Below are positions 1 through 6,206 of a DNA stretch of 7,972 nt, piece after piece; the stretch's first letter is position 1; every line of letters begins with the position of its first letter. The notes beneath the pieces are model-generated. The model made no database searches and was not told the DNA's origin. It saw only the letters and a program-made list of their open reading frames with translations. This DNA comes from Marinosulfonomonas sp. Its GTDB lineage: Bacteria > Pseudomonadota > Alphaproteobacteria > Rhodobacterales > Rhodobacteraceae. Where the stretch lies: the NCBI GenBank assembly GCA_002732955.1, contig NVTR01000008.1, positions 24,794 through 32,765 on the forward strand. The letters are read 5' to 3'. A program made the translations under genes and the position numbers.

Positions 1-927
1 CAATGCCCCGCCCGAGCCTTCGCCAAGTCGCATGTCCAGTGAAAGCAGCGGCTCTTTGCTCAGCTTCGCCAGTAATGCCCGATGCGCAGATTCCGCAGAT
101 ACATGCCCGGCTACCGTATGATCCAACGCGCCTTTTTGCGCAGCCTCCAGCGTCGCGGCGGCAGCCGTACAGATAAACCCGTCCAGAATAACCGGAATGT
201 TCAACACCCGCGCCCGTGCTATCGCCCCCACCATCGCCACCAGTTCGCGCCCACCTAAACAACGCAGTATTTCCAGCGGGTCACGGTCCGGATTGGCGAC
301 CAGCCCCTGTTCCACAACGTGGGTTTTCAGCGCCAGCCCGGCGTCGTCCACCCCAGTCCCGCGCCCGGTCCAGTCACCTGCGTCCCCACCATAAAGTGCT
401 GTCGCAATCGCCGCCGCCGACGTTGTATTTCCAATACCCATTTCGCCGGTGACCAGAAGATCAGCGCTTTGATCGACCGCCGCCCAGCCGGTGTTCAATG
501 CGGATAAAAATTCATCCTCATCCATCGCCGGACCAGTTGTGAAATCGGCTGTCGGGCGATCCAGTTCCAGTGCATGCACATCCATTTTTGCACCAAACGT
601 CTTCGCCAACTGGTTGATCGCAGCACCACCATGGGTAAAGTTCGCCACCATCTGCACGGTGACTTCCGCCGGGAACGCCGACACACCTTGCGCCGTAACC
701 CCATGATTTCCTGCAAAAATAATCACCTGTGGATTTTTCAACTCAGGCTGCGCATCGCCGCGCCAGCCCGCATACCAGATTGCCAGATCCTCTAACTGCC
801 CAAGCGCGCCGGGTGGTTTGGTTAGCTGGCCATTGCGGTCCCGTGCCTCGGCTAAGGCATCGCCGTCAGGCCCCGAAAACCCGGCCAAAATACTGCGAAA
901 TTCATTTACATTGCTGATCATGGTCAT
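1..927 (-). CDS. cobT: Nicotinate-nucleotide-dimethylbenzimidazole phosphoribosyltransferase CobT (3' end outside window)
   Basis: Cytoplasmic enzyme of the cobalamin nucleotide-loop pathway. It transfers phosphoribose from nicotinate mononucleotide to dimethylbenzimidazole, giving alpha-ribazole 5'-phosphate. The frame is open from the ATG at 927 to the window edge (309 codons), against roughly 340 residues for the family, so only the last part is missing. Visible family marks are GNHGV in the N-terminal third, GEMGIGNTT at residues 161-169, GRGTGVDD, and near the edge RLGEGSG, whose Glu303 matches the catalytic base known from Salmonella CobT. Two in-frame ATGs lie at 927 and 921. I chose 927 because GGAAG sits 7 nt upstream; from 921 the spacing would be 13 nt. 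It is divergent from cobS, which acts in the same branch, across 78 bp. Identification is by motif reading and is secure. Confidence 0.96.
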   Translation of the reverse strand, partial: MTMISNVNEFRSILAGFSGPDGDALAEARDRNGQLTKPPGALGQLEDLAIWYAGWRGDAQPELKNPQVIIFAGNHGVTAQGVSAFPAEVTVQMVANFTHGGAAINQLAKTFGAKMDVHALELDRPTADFTTGPAMDEDEFLSALNTGWAAVDQSADLLVTGEMGIGNTTSAAAIATALYGGDAGDWTGRGTGVDDAGLALKTHVVEQGLVANPDRDPLEILRCLGGRELVAMVGAIARARVLNIPVILDGFICTAAAATLEAAQKGALDHTVAGHVSAESAHRALLAKLSKEPLLSLDMRLGEGSGGAL

Positions 928-934
928 GGGCGCG

Positions 935-939
935 CTTCC
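935..939 (-). promoter_or_regulatory. cobT ribosome binding site
   Basis: On the minus strand GGAAG lies 7 nt before the ATG at 927. It is the reason for preferring this start over the second in-frame ATG two codons later. Confidence 0.6.
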
Positions 940-1005
940 GTTGATTGTGTTGTCGTATTTCTGTAACGCTGCGCAGGTAACTGCAAGAACGAATGGGGCA
1001 CCTGA

Positions 1006-1764
1006 ATGGCCAATCGCGACACTGCACGGCTTCAGCCTGGCGACATCGTCGAAAGTATCGCCCTGCTCACGCGTCTGCCGGTAAACTCAAACGGCGAACG
1101 AGGTATTCACGCCGCATGGGCCTGGCCACTGGCCGGAGCGCTGGTGGGCCTGTTGTCAGGCATCATCGCATTGATCGCAATATCAATCGACCTTCCATCA
1201 GGACTGGCCGCGGGTATCGCCATTGCCGCCCAAATCATCCTGACCGGGGCGATGCACGAAGACGGTCTGGCTGATTGCGCCGACGGTTTCTGGGGTGGTT
1301 GGGACAAAGAACGGCGTCTTGAGATCATGAAAGACAGTGCCATCGGCACCTATGGCACCCTGGCCCTGATATTGTCGGTATTGCTGCGTTGGATCTTGCT
1401 CAGCACTCTATTCGAAACGGGCTCAGTCATTGGCCCATTGATCGGCGCGGCCGTCCTTTCACGGGTGCCGATGGCAGCGTTGATGTTCTACCTGTTGCCG
1501 GCGCGCGGGGAAGGGCTATCCGCCAGCACGGGCCGCCCGTCTGTGGAAACATTTGTGCTCAACATTACGGTCGCCCTGCTAATTGCTCTGTTTTTTATCG
1601 GTTTCCTCACCCTTCCCGCCCTGTTGGCCGTCGCCGGCCTGACCTGGGGCGTAGCAAAAATTACCCTTGCAAAAATCGGCGGGCAAACCGGCGATGTTTT
1701 GGGCGCCAGCCAACAGATTGCGGAAATCGGTGTATTAACCACAATTTTTCTATTGGCCGGATAA
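1006..1764 (+). CDS. cobS: Adenosylcobinamide-GDP ribazoletransferase CobS
   Basis: Integral inner-membrane enzyme that joins adenosylcobinamide-GDP to alpha-ribazole (or its 5'-phosphate), releasing GMP: the last or next-to-last step of adenosylcobalamin synthesis. The product has 252 residues, normal for the family. Family marks are the acidic metal/nucleotide motif [11 protein letters not shown] at residues 84-94, KDSAIGTYG at 109-117, and [16 protein letters not shown] near the C-terminus (225-240). Hydrophobic segments are visible at about 41-80, 118-135, 140-163, 187-215 and 242-252. The start is forced: the codon directly before the ATG is an in-frame TGA. Its ribosome binding site is weak (GGGG about 8 nt upstream). 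Divergent from cobT, which makes its ribazole substrate. No cobalamin riboswitch fits in the 78-bp gap, so control by B12, if any, is not visible here. Confidence 0.96.
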   Translation: MANRDTARLQPGDIVESIALLTRLPVNSNGERGIHAAWAWPLAGALVGLLSGIIALIAISIDLPSGLAAGIAIAAQIILTGAMHEDGLADCADGFWGGWDKERRLEIMKDSAIGTYGTLALILSVLLRWILLSTLFETGSVIGPLIGAAVLSRVPMAALMFYLLPARGEGLSASTGRPSVETFVLNITVALLIALFFIGFLTLPALLAVAGLTWGVAKITLAKIGGQTGDVLGASQQIAEIGVLTTIFLLAG

Positions 1765-1793
1765 GTGGTGAAAAATCATTCTGAATAATTTTC

Positions 1794-1818
1794 CCAAGAG
1801 TTTTCAGAAAACTCTTGG
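1794..1818. terminator. Perfect inverted repeat between convergent cobS and carD; possible bidirectional terminator
   Basis: The arms CCAAGAGTTTTC (1794-1805) and GAAAACTCTTGG (1807-1818) are perfectly complementary around a single base; a real hairpin would open to about 10-11 pairs with a 3-5 nt loop. It lies 29 bp after the cobS stop and 63 bp after the carD stop, where a shared terminator is expected. Neither side has a clean U-run: the plus side continues CACAATAG, and the minus side continues GGGAAAATTATTC. It may therefore be a processed 3' hairpin or a dispersed repeat rather than a classical intrinsic terminator. Confidence 0.55.
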
Positions 1819-1856
1819 CACAATAGAAGAAGCCGCCACCCGACCGGCAGCGGCCA

Positions 1857-1877
1857 ATTCAACATTCAACATTCAAC
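1857..1877. repeat. Three tandem copies of ATTCAAC
   Basis: Three perfect head-to-tail copies of the 7-mer ATTCAAC end 4 bp before the carD stop codon. They are in the untranslated strip between cobS and carD. The array is short and looks like replication slippage; no function is visible. Confidence 0.8.
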
Positions 1878-1881
1878 AATA

Positions 1882-2397
1882 TCAGGCCGCAACGACCCGT
1901 GACATCAACACATCGTCGATTTTACGCTGCGCATCCATTTCGTCAGAACCGGCCACAGCCGCCACTTCACGTGTCAGGCGTTCCAGCGCTGCTTCGTATA
2001 ACTGACGCTCGGAATAGCTCTGCTCGCGCTGATCATCGGTGCGGTGCAGGTCACGCACCACCTCGGCGATGGAGATCAGATCACCTGAATTGATCTTCTG
2101 CTCATATTCCTGCGCGCGGCGTGACCACATCGCCCGCTTGACCCGCGCTTTGCCTTTTAGGGTCACCATGCAACGCGCGACAATTTCCGGCGAAGACAGT
2201 GAACGCATCCCTACTTCGATCGCTTTATTGGTCGGCACTCTCAGGGTCATTTTGTCTTTTTCAAACGCAATCACAAACAGTTCCAGCACCAAACCGGCGA
2301 CTTCCTGTTCTTCAATTGTAACCACCTTGCCAACACCATGTGCCGGGTACACCACGAATTCGTTCGGGCGGAAATCATATTTCTTAGACTTGCTCAT
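1882..2397 (-). CDS. carD: CarD/CdnL family transcription regulator
   Basis: RNA polymerase-binding protein that stabilises the open promoter complex. It has 171 residues, usual for alphaproteobacterial CarD. The N-terminal CarD/TRCF RNAP-interaction domain covers about residues 8-65 (FVVYPAHGVGKV, then the segment running to NKAIEVGMR). The C-terminal helical DNA-binding domain follows, with the basic KGKARVKRAMWSRR; Trp91 is in the position of the minor-groove wedge tryptophan known from mycobacterial CarD. The family stretch SGDLISIAEVVRDLHR begins near residue 104, with SYSERQLYEAALERL after it. The ATG at 2397 directly starts the conserved N-terminus, but the Shine-Dalgarno is poor (GGATATGAG about 5 nt upstream). 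It is co-directional with fdxA across 257 bp, so it may have its own promoter as well as read-through. From family knowledge, Rhodobacter CarD acts at promoters lacking a T at -7 and regulates its own promoter. Confidence 0.95.
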   Translation of the reverse strand: MSKSKKYDFRPNEFVVYPAHGVGKVVTIEEQEVAGLVLELFVIAFEKDKMTLRVPTNKAIEVGMRSLSSPEIVARCMVTLKGKARVKRAMWSRRAQEYEQKINSGDLISIAEVVRDLHRTDDQREQSYSERQLYEAALERLTREVAAVAGSDEMDAQRKIDDVLMSRVVAA

Positions 2398-2557
2398 TTA
2401 GGCTCATATCCTCATACGATGTCCCAATTTTCGCGCCAAAGAACACCGCATGGGGCGATTTCCGCTCCAGGGTGAAAATATTACGGCGTGAATTCCTATT
2501 TACCGGCGCTCTGATGCACCTGCAAACAATCGGGATTCTCAATGTTTCTTCAGGGGT

Positions 2558-2566
2558 ATCATATCA
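2558..2566 (-). promoter_or_regulatory. Candidate extended -10 promoter for carD
   Basis: Read on the minus strand, TGATATGAT gives an extended -10 (TGn followed by TATGAT, hexamer at 2558-2563). No convincing -35 lies 16-18 bp upstream, which is tolerable for an extended -10. Initiation would fall near 2551 and give a carD leader of about 150 nt. The hexamer has a T at -7, which many alphaproteobacterial promoters lack; that matters because CarD discriminates on this base. It is a pattern match only. Confidence 0.3.
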
Positions 2567-2621
2567 CAAAAATGAGGCCCATAAAAGGCATCACTAAGTG
2601 GCTGTTTTTATAGATATAATT

Positions 2622-2649
2622 GCGAGCGTCTCCTGAAAATTGACGCCGC
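2622..2649 (-). terminator. Weak stem-loop after fdxA
   Basis: On the minus strand GCGGCGTC can pair with GACGC-T-CGC: eight pairs with one bulged base and an 11-nt loop, starting 5 nt after the fdxA stop. The following sequence is A/T-rich (AATTATATC) but has no U-run. It could attenuate transcription between fdxA and carD or stabilise the 3' end; evidence is slight. Confidence 0.3.
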
Positions 2650-2654
2650 AGGAA

Positions 2655-2993
2655 TCAACCGCCTTCACCGGGTTTTTCAGAGAAATACTTCTCTAACTTA
2701 CCCTCTTCTCCGTCGCGTTCTTCAGCGTTGGGTAACTGGTCCTTATTGCTGATAATCACCGGCCACAATTCGGAATACTTTCGGTTAAATTCAACCCATT
2801 TTTCCGCATCTGGTTCAGTGTCCGGGCGGATCGCATCCGCCGGACATTCTGGTTCGCAAACGCCGCAATCGATGCACTCATCCGGATGGATTACCAGCAT
2901 ATTTTCGCCCTCATAGAAGCAATCCACGGGGCAGACCTCTACACAGTCGGTGTATTTGCATTCAATGCAGGCGTCGTTAACAATATAGGTCAT
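2655..2993 (-). CDS. fdxA: 7Fe ferredoxin FdxA ([3Fe-4S][4Fe-4S])
   Basis: Small soluble electron carrier of 112 residues, the usual length for the Azotobacter FdI-type family. Cysteines lie at 9, 12, 17, 21, 25, 40, 43, 46 and 50, each one residue on from the FdI pattern. By that comparison C9, C17 and C50 bind the [3Fe-4S] cluster and C21, C40, C43 and C46 the [4Fe-4S] cluster, with C12 and C25 free. Both ligand prolines (C21-P22 and C50-P51) are present. The C-terminal part (residues 56-112) has the acidic extension normal for this family, with [14 protein letters not shown]. The ATG is obvious from the conserved TYIVNDACI start; the ribosome site is weak (GGA about 9 nt upstream). It follows the S4 gene by 49 bp on the same strand and probably shares its transcript. 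Its redox partner cannot be told from the sequence. Confidence 0.96.
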   Translation of the reverse strand: MTYIVNDACIECKYTDCVEVCPVDCFYEGENMLVIHPDECIDCGVCEPECPADAIRPDTEPDAEKWVEFNRKYSELWPVIISNKDQLPNAEERDGEEGKLEKYFSEKPGEGG

Positions 2994-3042
2994 TCAACAG
3001 TCCAGCCGGTTGGTTCAGGGTCTAGTATTGCAGCCGCGCCGA

Positions 3043-3417
3043 TCAATCAAGCATCTCGCGGCGCGATTTGATAATTGCGCGTCGGTCACGTTTGGTGGGG
3101 CGGCCCTTACGTTCGGCAAACGGCTTATTGTTGGAGATTTCGGGAACAGGGGTCAGATCATCGTATAGTGCCTGCGCCTCGGATGCCGGGCCTCGCCGCG
3201 CGCCGACCTCGACAATACGCACCACCCGAACTGTTTTTGCCTGCAAAAAAGTCAACGTATCATCGGGCCCAACACTGTGGGAGGGTTTGGATATTTTCGT
3301 CGAGTTCACCCGAACATGGCCGGCCTGAACCAATTTTGTCGCCAATCCGCGGGTTTTGAAGAATCGTGCAAACCACAACCAGCGGTCGACGCGAATGCTT
3401 TCAGGATCACCCGACAA
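3043..3417 (-). CDS. S4-domain RNA-binding protein, Hsp15-like
   Basis: Small basic protein of 124 residues. An S4 RNA-binding fold covers about residues 8-60 (RVDRWLWFARFFKTRGLATK, then GHVRVNSTKISKPSHSVGPDD). It ends in a basic tail with the GRPTKRDRR motif that is common at the end of Hsp15 (HslR) relatives. In E. coli, Hsp15 binds 50S subunits carrying stalled nascent chain-tRNA; the same role here is an inference. The start is TTG at 3417, directly touching the TGA of the helicase gene (TGATTG). An in-frame stop lies just upstream and no ATG or GTG lies near, so TTG is the only start that keeps the whole S4 domain. The abutting junction suggests translational coupling to the helicase. 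Confidence 0.9.
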   Translation of the reverse strand: MSGDPESIRVDRWLWFARFFKTRGLATKLVQAGHVRVNSTKISKPSHSVGPDDTLTFLQAKTVRVVRIVEVGARRGPASEAQALYDDLTPVPEISNNKPFAERKGRPTKRDRRAIIKSRREMLD

Positions 3418-6186
3418 TCAGTTCTTATCCATCAGGCCCATCAGCGCCGCTGCAAACGGGTTGTCAGGGTCAATCTTTTTTTCTTTCGGCGGGCGGGTGG
3501 CAAATTTCTGCGGCTTCTTGTCCCCGGCAGGGGGGCGTTTGCCCTTGGGTTTACCGCGTTTGCCCTGTGGCTTTTGCCGAGTTCCCGCTTCGGGTCGCGC
3601 CGGACGAATTCCGCCCCATTTGAAGATGTAGAACACCTCCATCACCGGGCCTGTGTCTTCTTCGGCATCAGGAACTACTTTTACTTCTTCAGCCGCAACT
3701 TCAATTTCTTCAGCAGTATCTTTCGGGGCTTCAACTTCGACTTCAGCCTGTACCTCTTTCACCTCAGCCTCAGCCTCAGCCTCAGCCTCAGCCTCAGCTA
3801 CGACTGCCTTCACCTTCTCGCGCTCGCCCTTTTCAAATTTATAGCCCAGCCCCTGCATCAGATCGGCAAACTGCTCCAGCGTCATGCCGGTGATCGACAA
3901 CATATCCGGATTCGCTTCGAACCCACCGCGGCTGTCTTCAACGCGCAGCATATCTGCAAGCCGTTCCAGCATATCAATCCGGATCGCGCGCTCACCAGCC
4001 TGACGATACCCCGACATCGTGTGATAACCGGTTGGGGCAGATTTGACGGATGGTATTGTTACCAAACCGGCAGGTGGGCTTTCGGGAAATTCATCCAAGC
4101 CCGTGGAAAGAGACCATAAAACCAACCGCAACCGGGTGGGTGCCGGTTTCAGCAACGCAGGCATAAAGATGGTAAACTGACCAAACCGAATTCCATGCTT
4201 GCGCAAGGTCCCGCGGGCGTCCTGATCAAGTTCTTTAACCTCGGTCGCCACCGCATCGCGCCGGGCTACGCCGAACGCTTCTACCAGTAGAAACGCAAAT
4301 CCGCGCGCCAGACCTGTCAGGCTCTCGTCACGGCTCAACTCCAGCATTGGCTCGAACAGGGTCGCGACCTTGCGATCTATGAAATGCTGCAACCGGCGTT
4401 GCACCTTGGCGGCGACATCAGCGCCAGCTTCTTCGTCGACAAACGCCTCAGCTACAGGCTTTAAAGCTTCCGACCCTTTGACCAGCTTGCCAACCGCATG
4501 TTCGCCCCACATCAATCCACCCTGTTCGGTGTAATCAATCTCGGTATCCGGCGAATTGTAAAACCGGTCTGCGCGCAGATGAAACTCCGGCGCAAGTGCG
4601 GCAAAACTGGCCGCGCGCAATGTCTTTGCCTCATCCACTGAGGCACTTTTATCCTGACTGAACCTGAAACCTTCTAAACGCCCGACGAATTGACCTTCGA
4701 CGGTTACATCACCTTTATCACTCACTTCAGCCACCAGGCTCTCCTTTTGCTTCAACCGGCGAAGCAGAACAGATGTCCGCCGGTCGACAAATCTTTGTGT
4801 CAGAGCGCCATGTAAAGCGTCCGACAGGCGGTCTTCTACAGCGCGCGTGGCCTCACGCCAATGGTTTTCGTCATCCAGCCAGCCTTTACGCTGCGCGACG
4901 TAGGTCCAGGTGCGGATAAACGCCAATCGCCGGGAAATCGTATCAATGTCACCGTCGGTGCGATCAATCCGGGCAATCTGGCGGGCCAGCCAGTCATCCG
5001 GCACCCGGCCGAATTCATGGATGAAGCCAAATATCTGTTCCAGCAGGCTGGCATGTTCAGATGCGGATATGCCGCGAAAATCCGGTACCCGGCAGATGTC
5101 CCACAGCAGTTTTACGGTTGGAATATCGCCACAACGCCCCTTTAGCTCGGGGATGGCGGCTAGTGTTTTCAACGCACTCAGGTCGTCGGCCTCACGGGTG
5201 CGCAACAACCAGTCATCATCGCTCGCCAGCTCCAGCGACTTGATCAGATGATCCACAGTTGCAAACGTCAGATCCCGGTTGCGCCATTGCAACTTTCTGG
5301 TCGGCGCAAAGCGGTGGTTTTCAATCGCCTGCACGGTTTGCTCATCCAGCTTGCCCGCATCCCCGGTCAGCCCAAAGCTGCCCGGATCAGTATAGCGCCC
5401 TGCCCGCCCGGCAATCTGCGCCAGTTCCTGCGCCATCAAAGGGCGCATCCGGCGACCATCAAATTTGCTTAGCGACGAAAACGCGACATGTTTGATATCA
5501 AGGTTCAGCCCCATACCAATAGCATCGGTCGCCACAAGATAATCGACATCGCCGTTTTGATAAAGTTCCACCTGCGCATTGCGGGTTCGCGGGCTTAGCG
5601 CCCCCATAACAACCGCGGCACCACCCTTTTGGCGGCGTAGCAGTTCAGCTATCGCATATACATTTTCAACAGAAAACCCCACAATTGCCGATCTGGCAGG
5701 CATCCGGCTTATACTTTTCGAACCTGCGTAGGATAATTGCGAAAACCGCTCTTTGAACAGAAACTGCGCTTCGGGTACCATCGCCGCTATCGCCGGTTTC
5801 ATCGTGTCCGAACCCAAAAACAGCGTTTCGATCATCCCGCGCGCGTGCAACAGCCGCTCGGTAAACACATGCCCCCGCTCGGCGTCGGCGCATAACTGTA
5901 TCTCATCCACGGCCAGAAAATCAGCGCCATTGCCGATTGGCATCGCTTCTACCGTGGCCACCCAATACTGGGTGCGCGGTGGTACAATGCGTTCTTCACC
6001 TGTCACAAGCGCCACCACCGACGGGCCACGCATCGCTACGATCTTGTCGTAAACTTCCCGCGCCAACAACCGCAGCGGCAGGCCAATCACACCTGTACGA
6101 TGTGCCAGCATCCGCTCAATTGCATAGTGGGTTTTACCAGTGTTGGTCGGCCCCAGAACGGCCGTTATGCGCACATTTTCGGCCAA
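3418..6186 (-). CDS. SUV3-like ATP-dependent RNA helicase
   Basis: Superfamily 2 helicase of 922 residues, close to the mitochondrial SUV3 RNA helicase and its alphaproteobacterial homologues. Motifs in order: Walker A GPTNTGKT (12-19), Ia PLRLLARE (37-44), TGEER (62-66), Walker B DEIQ (94-97), motif III LGSDT (124-128), motif V VATDAIGMGLNLD (218-230) and motif VI QIAGRAGR (257-264). The DEIQ form and only 11 residues before Walker A are normal for this group. A long C-terminal region follows, then a disordered tail: acidic Ala/Glu/Val-rich 795-848 with six AE pairs, an aromatic patch MEVFYIFKWGG (849-859), a Lys/Pro/Gly-rich basic stretch to about 904, and a last peptide with DPDNPFAAALMGL. 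Eukaryotic SUV3 unwinds RNA for degradation; the bacterial substrate is not known to me. The start is TTG at 6186, with GGGGG 7 nt upstream and 20 nt after the TPR stop. The S4 start touches its stop. Confidence 0.93.
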   Translation of the reverse strand: MAENVRITAVLGPTNTGKTHYAIERMLAHRTGVIGLPLRLLAREVYDKIVAMRGPSVVALVTGEERIVPPRTQYWVATVEAMPIGNGADFLAVDEIQLCADAERGHVFTERLLHARGMIETLFLGSDTMKPAIAAMVPEAQFLFKERFSQLSYAGSKSISRMPARSAIVGFSVENVYAIAELLRRQKGGAAVVMGALSPRTRNAQVELYQNGDVDYLVATDAIGMGLNLDIKHVAFSSLSKFDGRRMRPLMAQELAQIAGRAGRYTDPGSFGLTGDAGKLDEQTVQAIENHRFAPTRKLQWRNRDLTFATVDHLIKSLELASDDDWLLRTREADDLSALKTLAAIPELKGRCGDIPTVKLLWDICRVPDFRGISASEHASLLEQIFGFIHEFGRVPDDWLARQIARIDRTDGDIDTISRRLAFIRTWTYVAQRKGWLDDENHWREATRAVEDRLSDALHGALTQRFVDRRTSVLLRRLKQKESLVAEVSDKGDVTVEGQFVGRLEGFRFSQDKSASVDEAKTLRAASFAALAPEFHLRADRFYNSPDTEIDYTEQGGLMWGEHAVGKLVKGSEALKPVAEAFVDEEAGADVAAKVQRRLQHFIDRKVATLFEPMLELSRDESLTGLARGFAFLLVEAFGVARRDAVATEVKELDQDARGTLRKHGIRFGQFTIFMPALLKPAPTRLRLVLWSLSTGLDEFPESPPAGLVTIPSVKSAPTGYHTMSGYRQAGERAIRIDMLERLADMLRVEDSRGGFEANPDMLSITGMTLEQFADLMQGLGYKFEKGEREKVKAVVAEAEAEAEAEAEVKEVQAEVEVEAPKDTAEEIEVAAEEVKVVPDAEEDTGPVMEVFYIFKWGGIRPARPEAGTRQKPQGKRGKPKGKRPPAGDKKPQKFATRPPKEKKIDPDNPFAAALMGLMDKN
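3762..3798 (-). repeat. Perfect hexanucleotide tandem repeat (GCTGAG)6 in the helicase gene
   Basis: On the coding strand six identical GCTGAG units (3798-3763) encode Ala-Glu six times (residues 797-808); one further base extends the periodicity. All copies use the same two codons with no synonymous change, which points to recent slippage. Since the unit is 6 bp, copy changes keep the frame and only alter tail length. Confidence 0.95.
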
Positions 6187-6193
6187 TGAAGGG

Positions 6194-6198
6194 CCCCC
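6194..6198 (-). promoter_or_regulatory. Ribosome binding site supporting the TTG start of the helicase
   Basis: On the minus strand GGGGG sits 7 nt before the TTG at 6186, just after the TAG of the TPR gene. It supports this TTG as the true start, which also places Walker A at the usual distance from the N-terminus. Confidence 0.45.
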
Positions 6199-6206
6199 AG
6201 ACAGAT

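Larger units (their letters stand above)
2398..2654. other. Intergenic leader between fdxA and carD
   Basis: This 257-bp stretch has no substantial ORF and is richer in A+T than the genes beside it, especially at 2550-2640. It should carry the end of the fdxA transcript and the promoter and leader of carD. Visible in it are a weak stem-loop just after fdxA, a minus-strand extended -10 candidate and a 15-codon minus-strand leader ORF; each is listed or discussed separately. Confidence 0.6.

Noticed and set aside
495..716. Minus-strand frame of 73 codons inside cobT
   Set aside because: It is in another frame of the same strand, overlapping the clear CobT frame.
941..969. TTGATT and TAACGC at 17-bp spacing as a cobS promoter
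   Set aside because: The -10 is a poor match and the strip is too short to judge; left uncalled.
2039..2401. Plus-strand frame of 120 codons over carD
   Set aside because: Lies entirely antisense to the well-supported carD gene; composition is not protein-like.
2615..2620. Perfect TATAAT on the plus strand
   Set aside because: No -35 at the right distance and no plus-strand gene downstream; probably chance in an A/T-rich strip.
2994..3042. Possible internal promoter for fdxA (TTGATC with TAGACC 16 bp downstream) and an imperfect palindrome CCAGCCGGTTGG
   Set aside because: The -35-like hexamer overlaps the S4 stop codon, the -10 is poor and the palindrome needs a G-T pair; not enough to call a site.
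3277..4119. Plus-strand open frame of 280 codons opposite the helicase and S4 genes, including a Leu-Ser repeat
   Set aside because: It is antisense to a helicase tail and an S4 protein with clear motifs; its Leu-Ser run is only the GCTGAG repeat read on the other strand, and it resembles no protein family.
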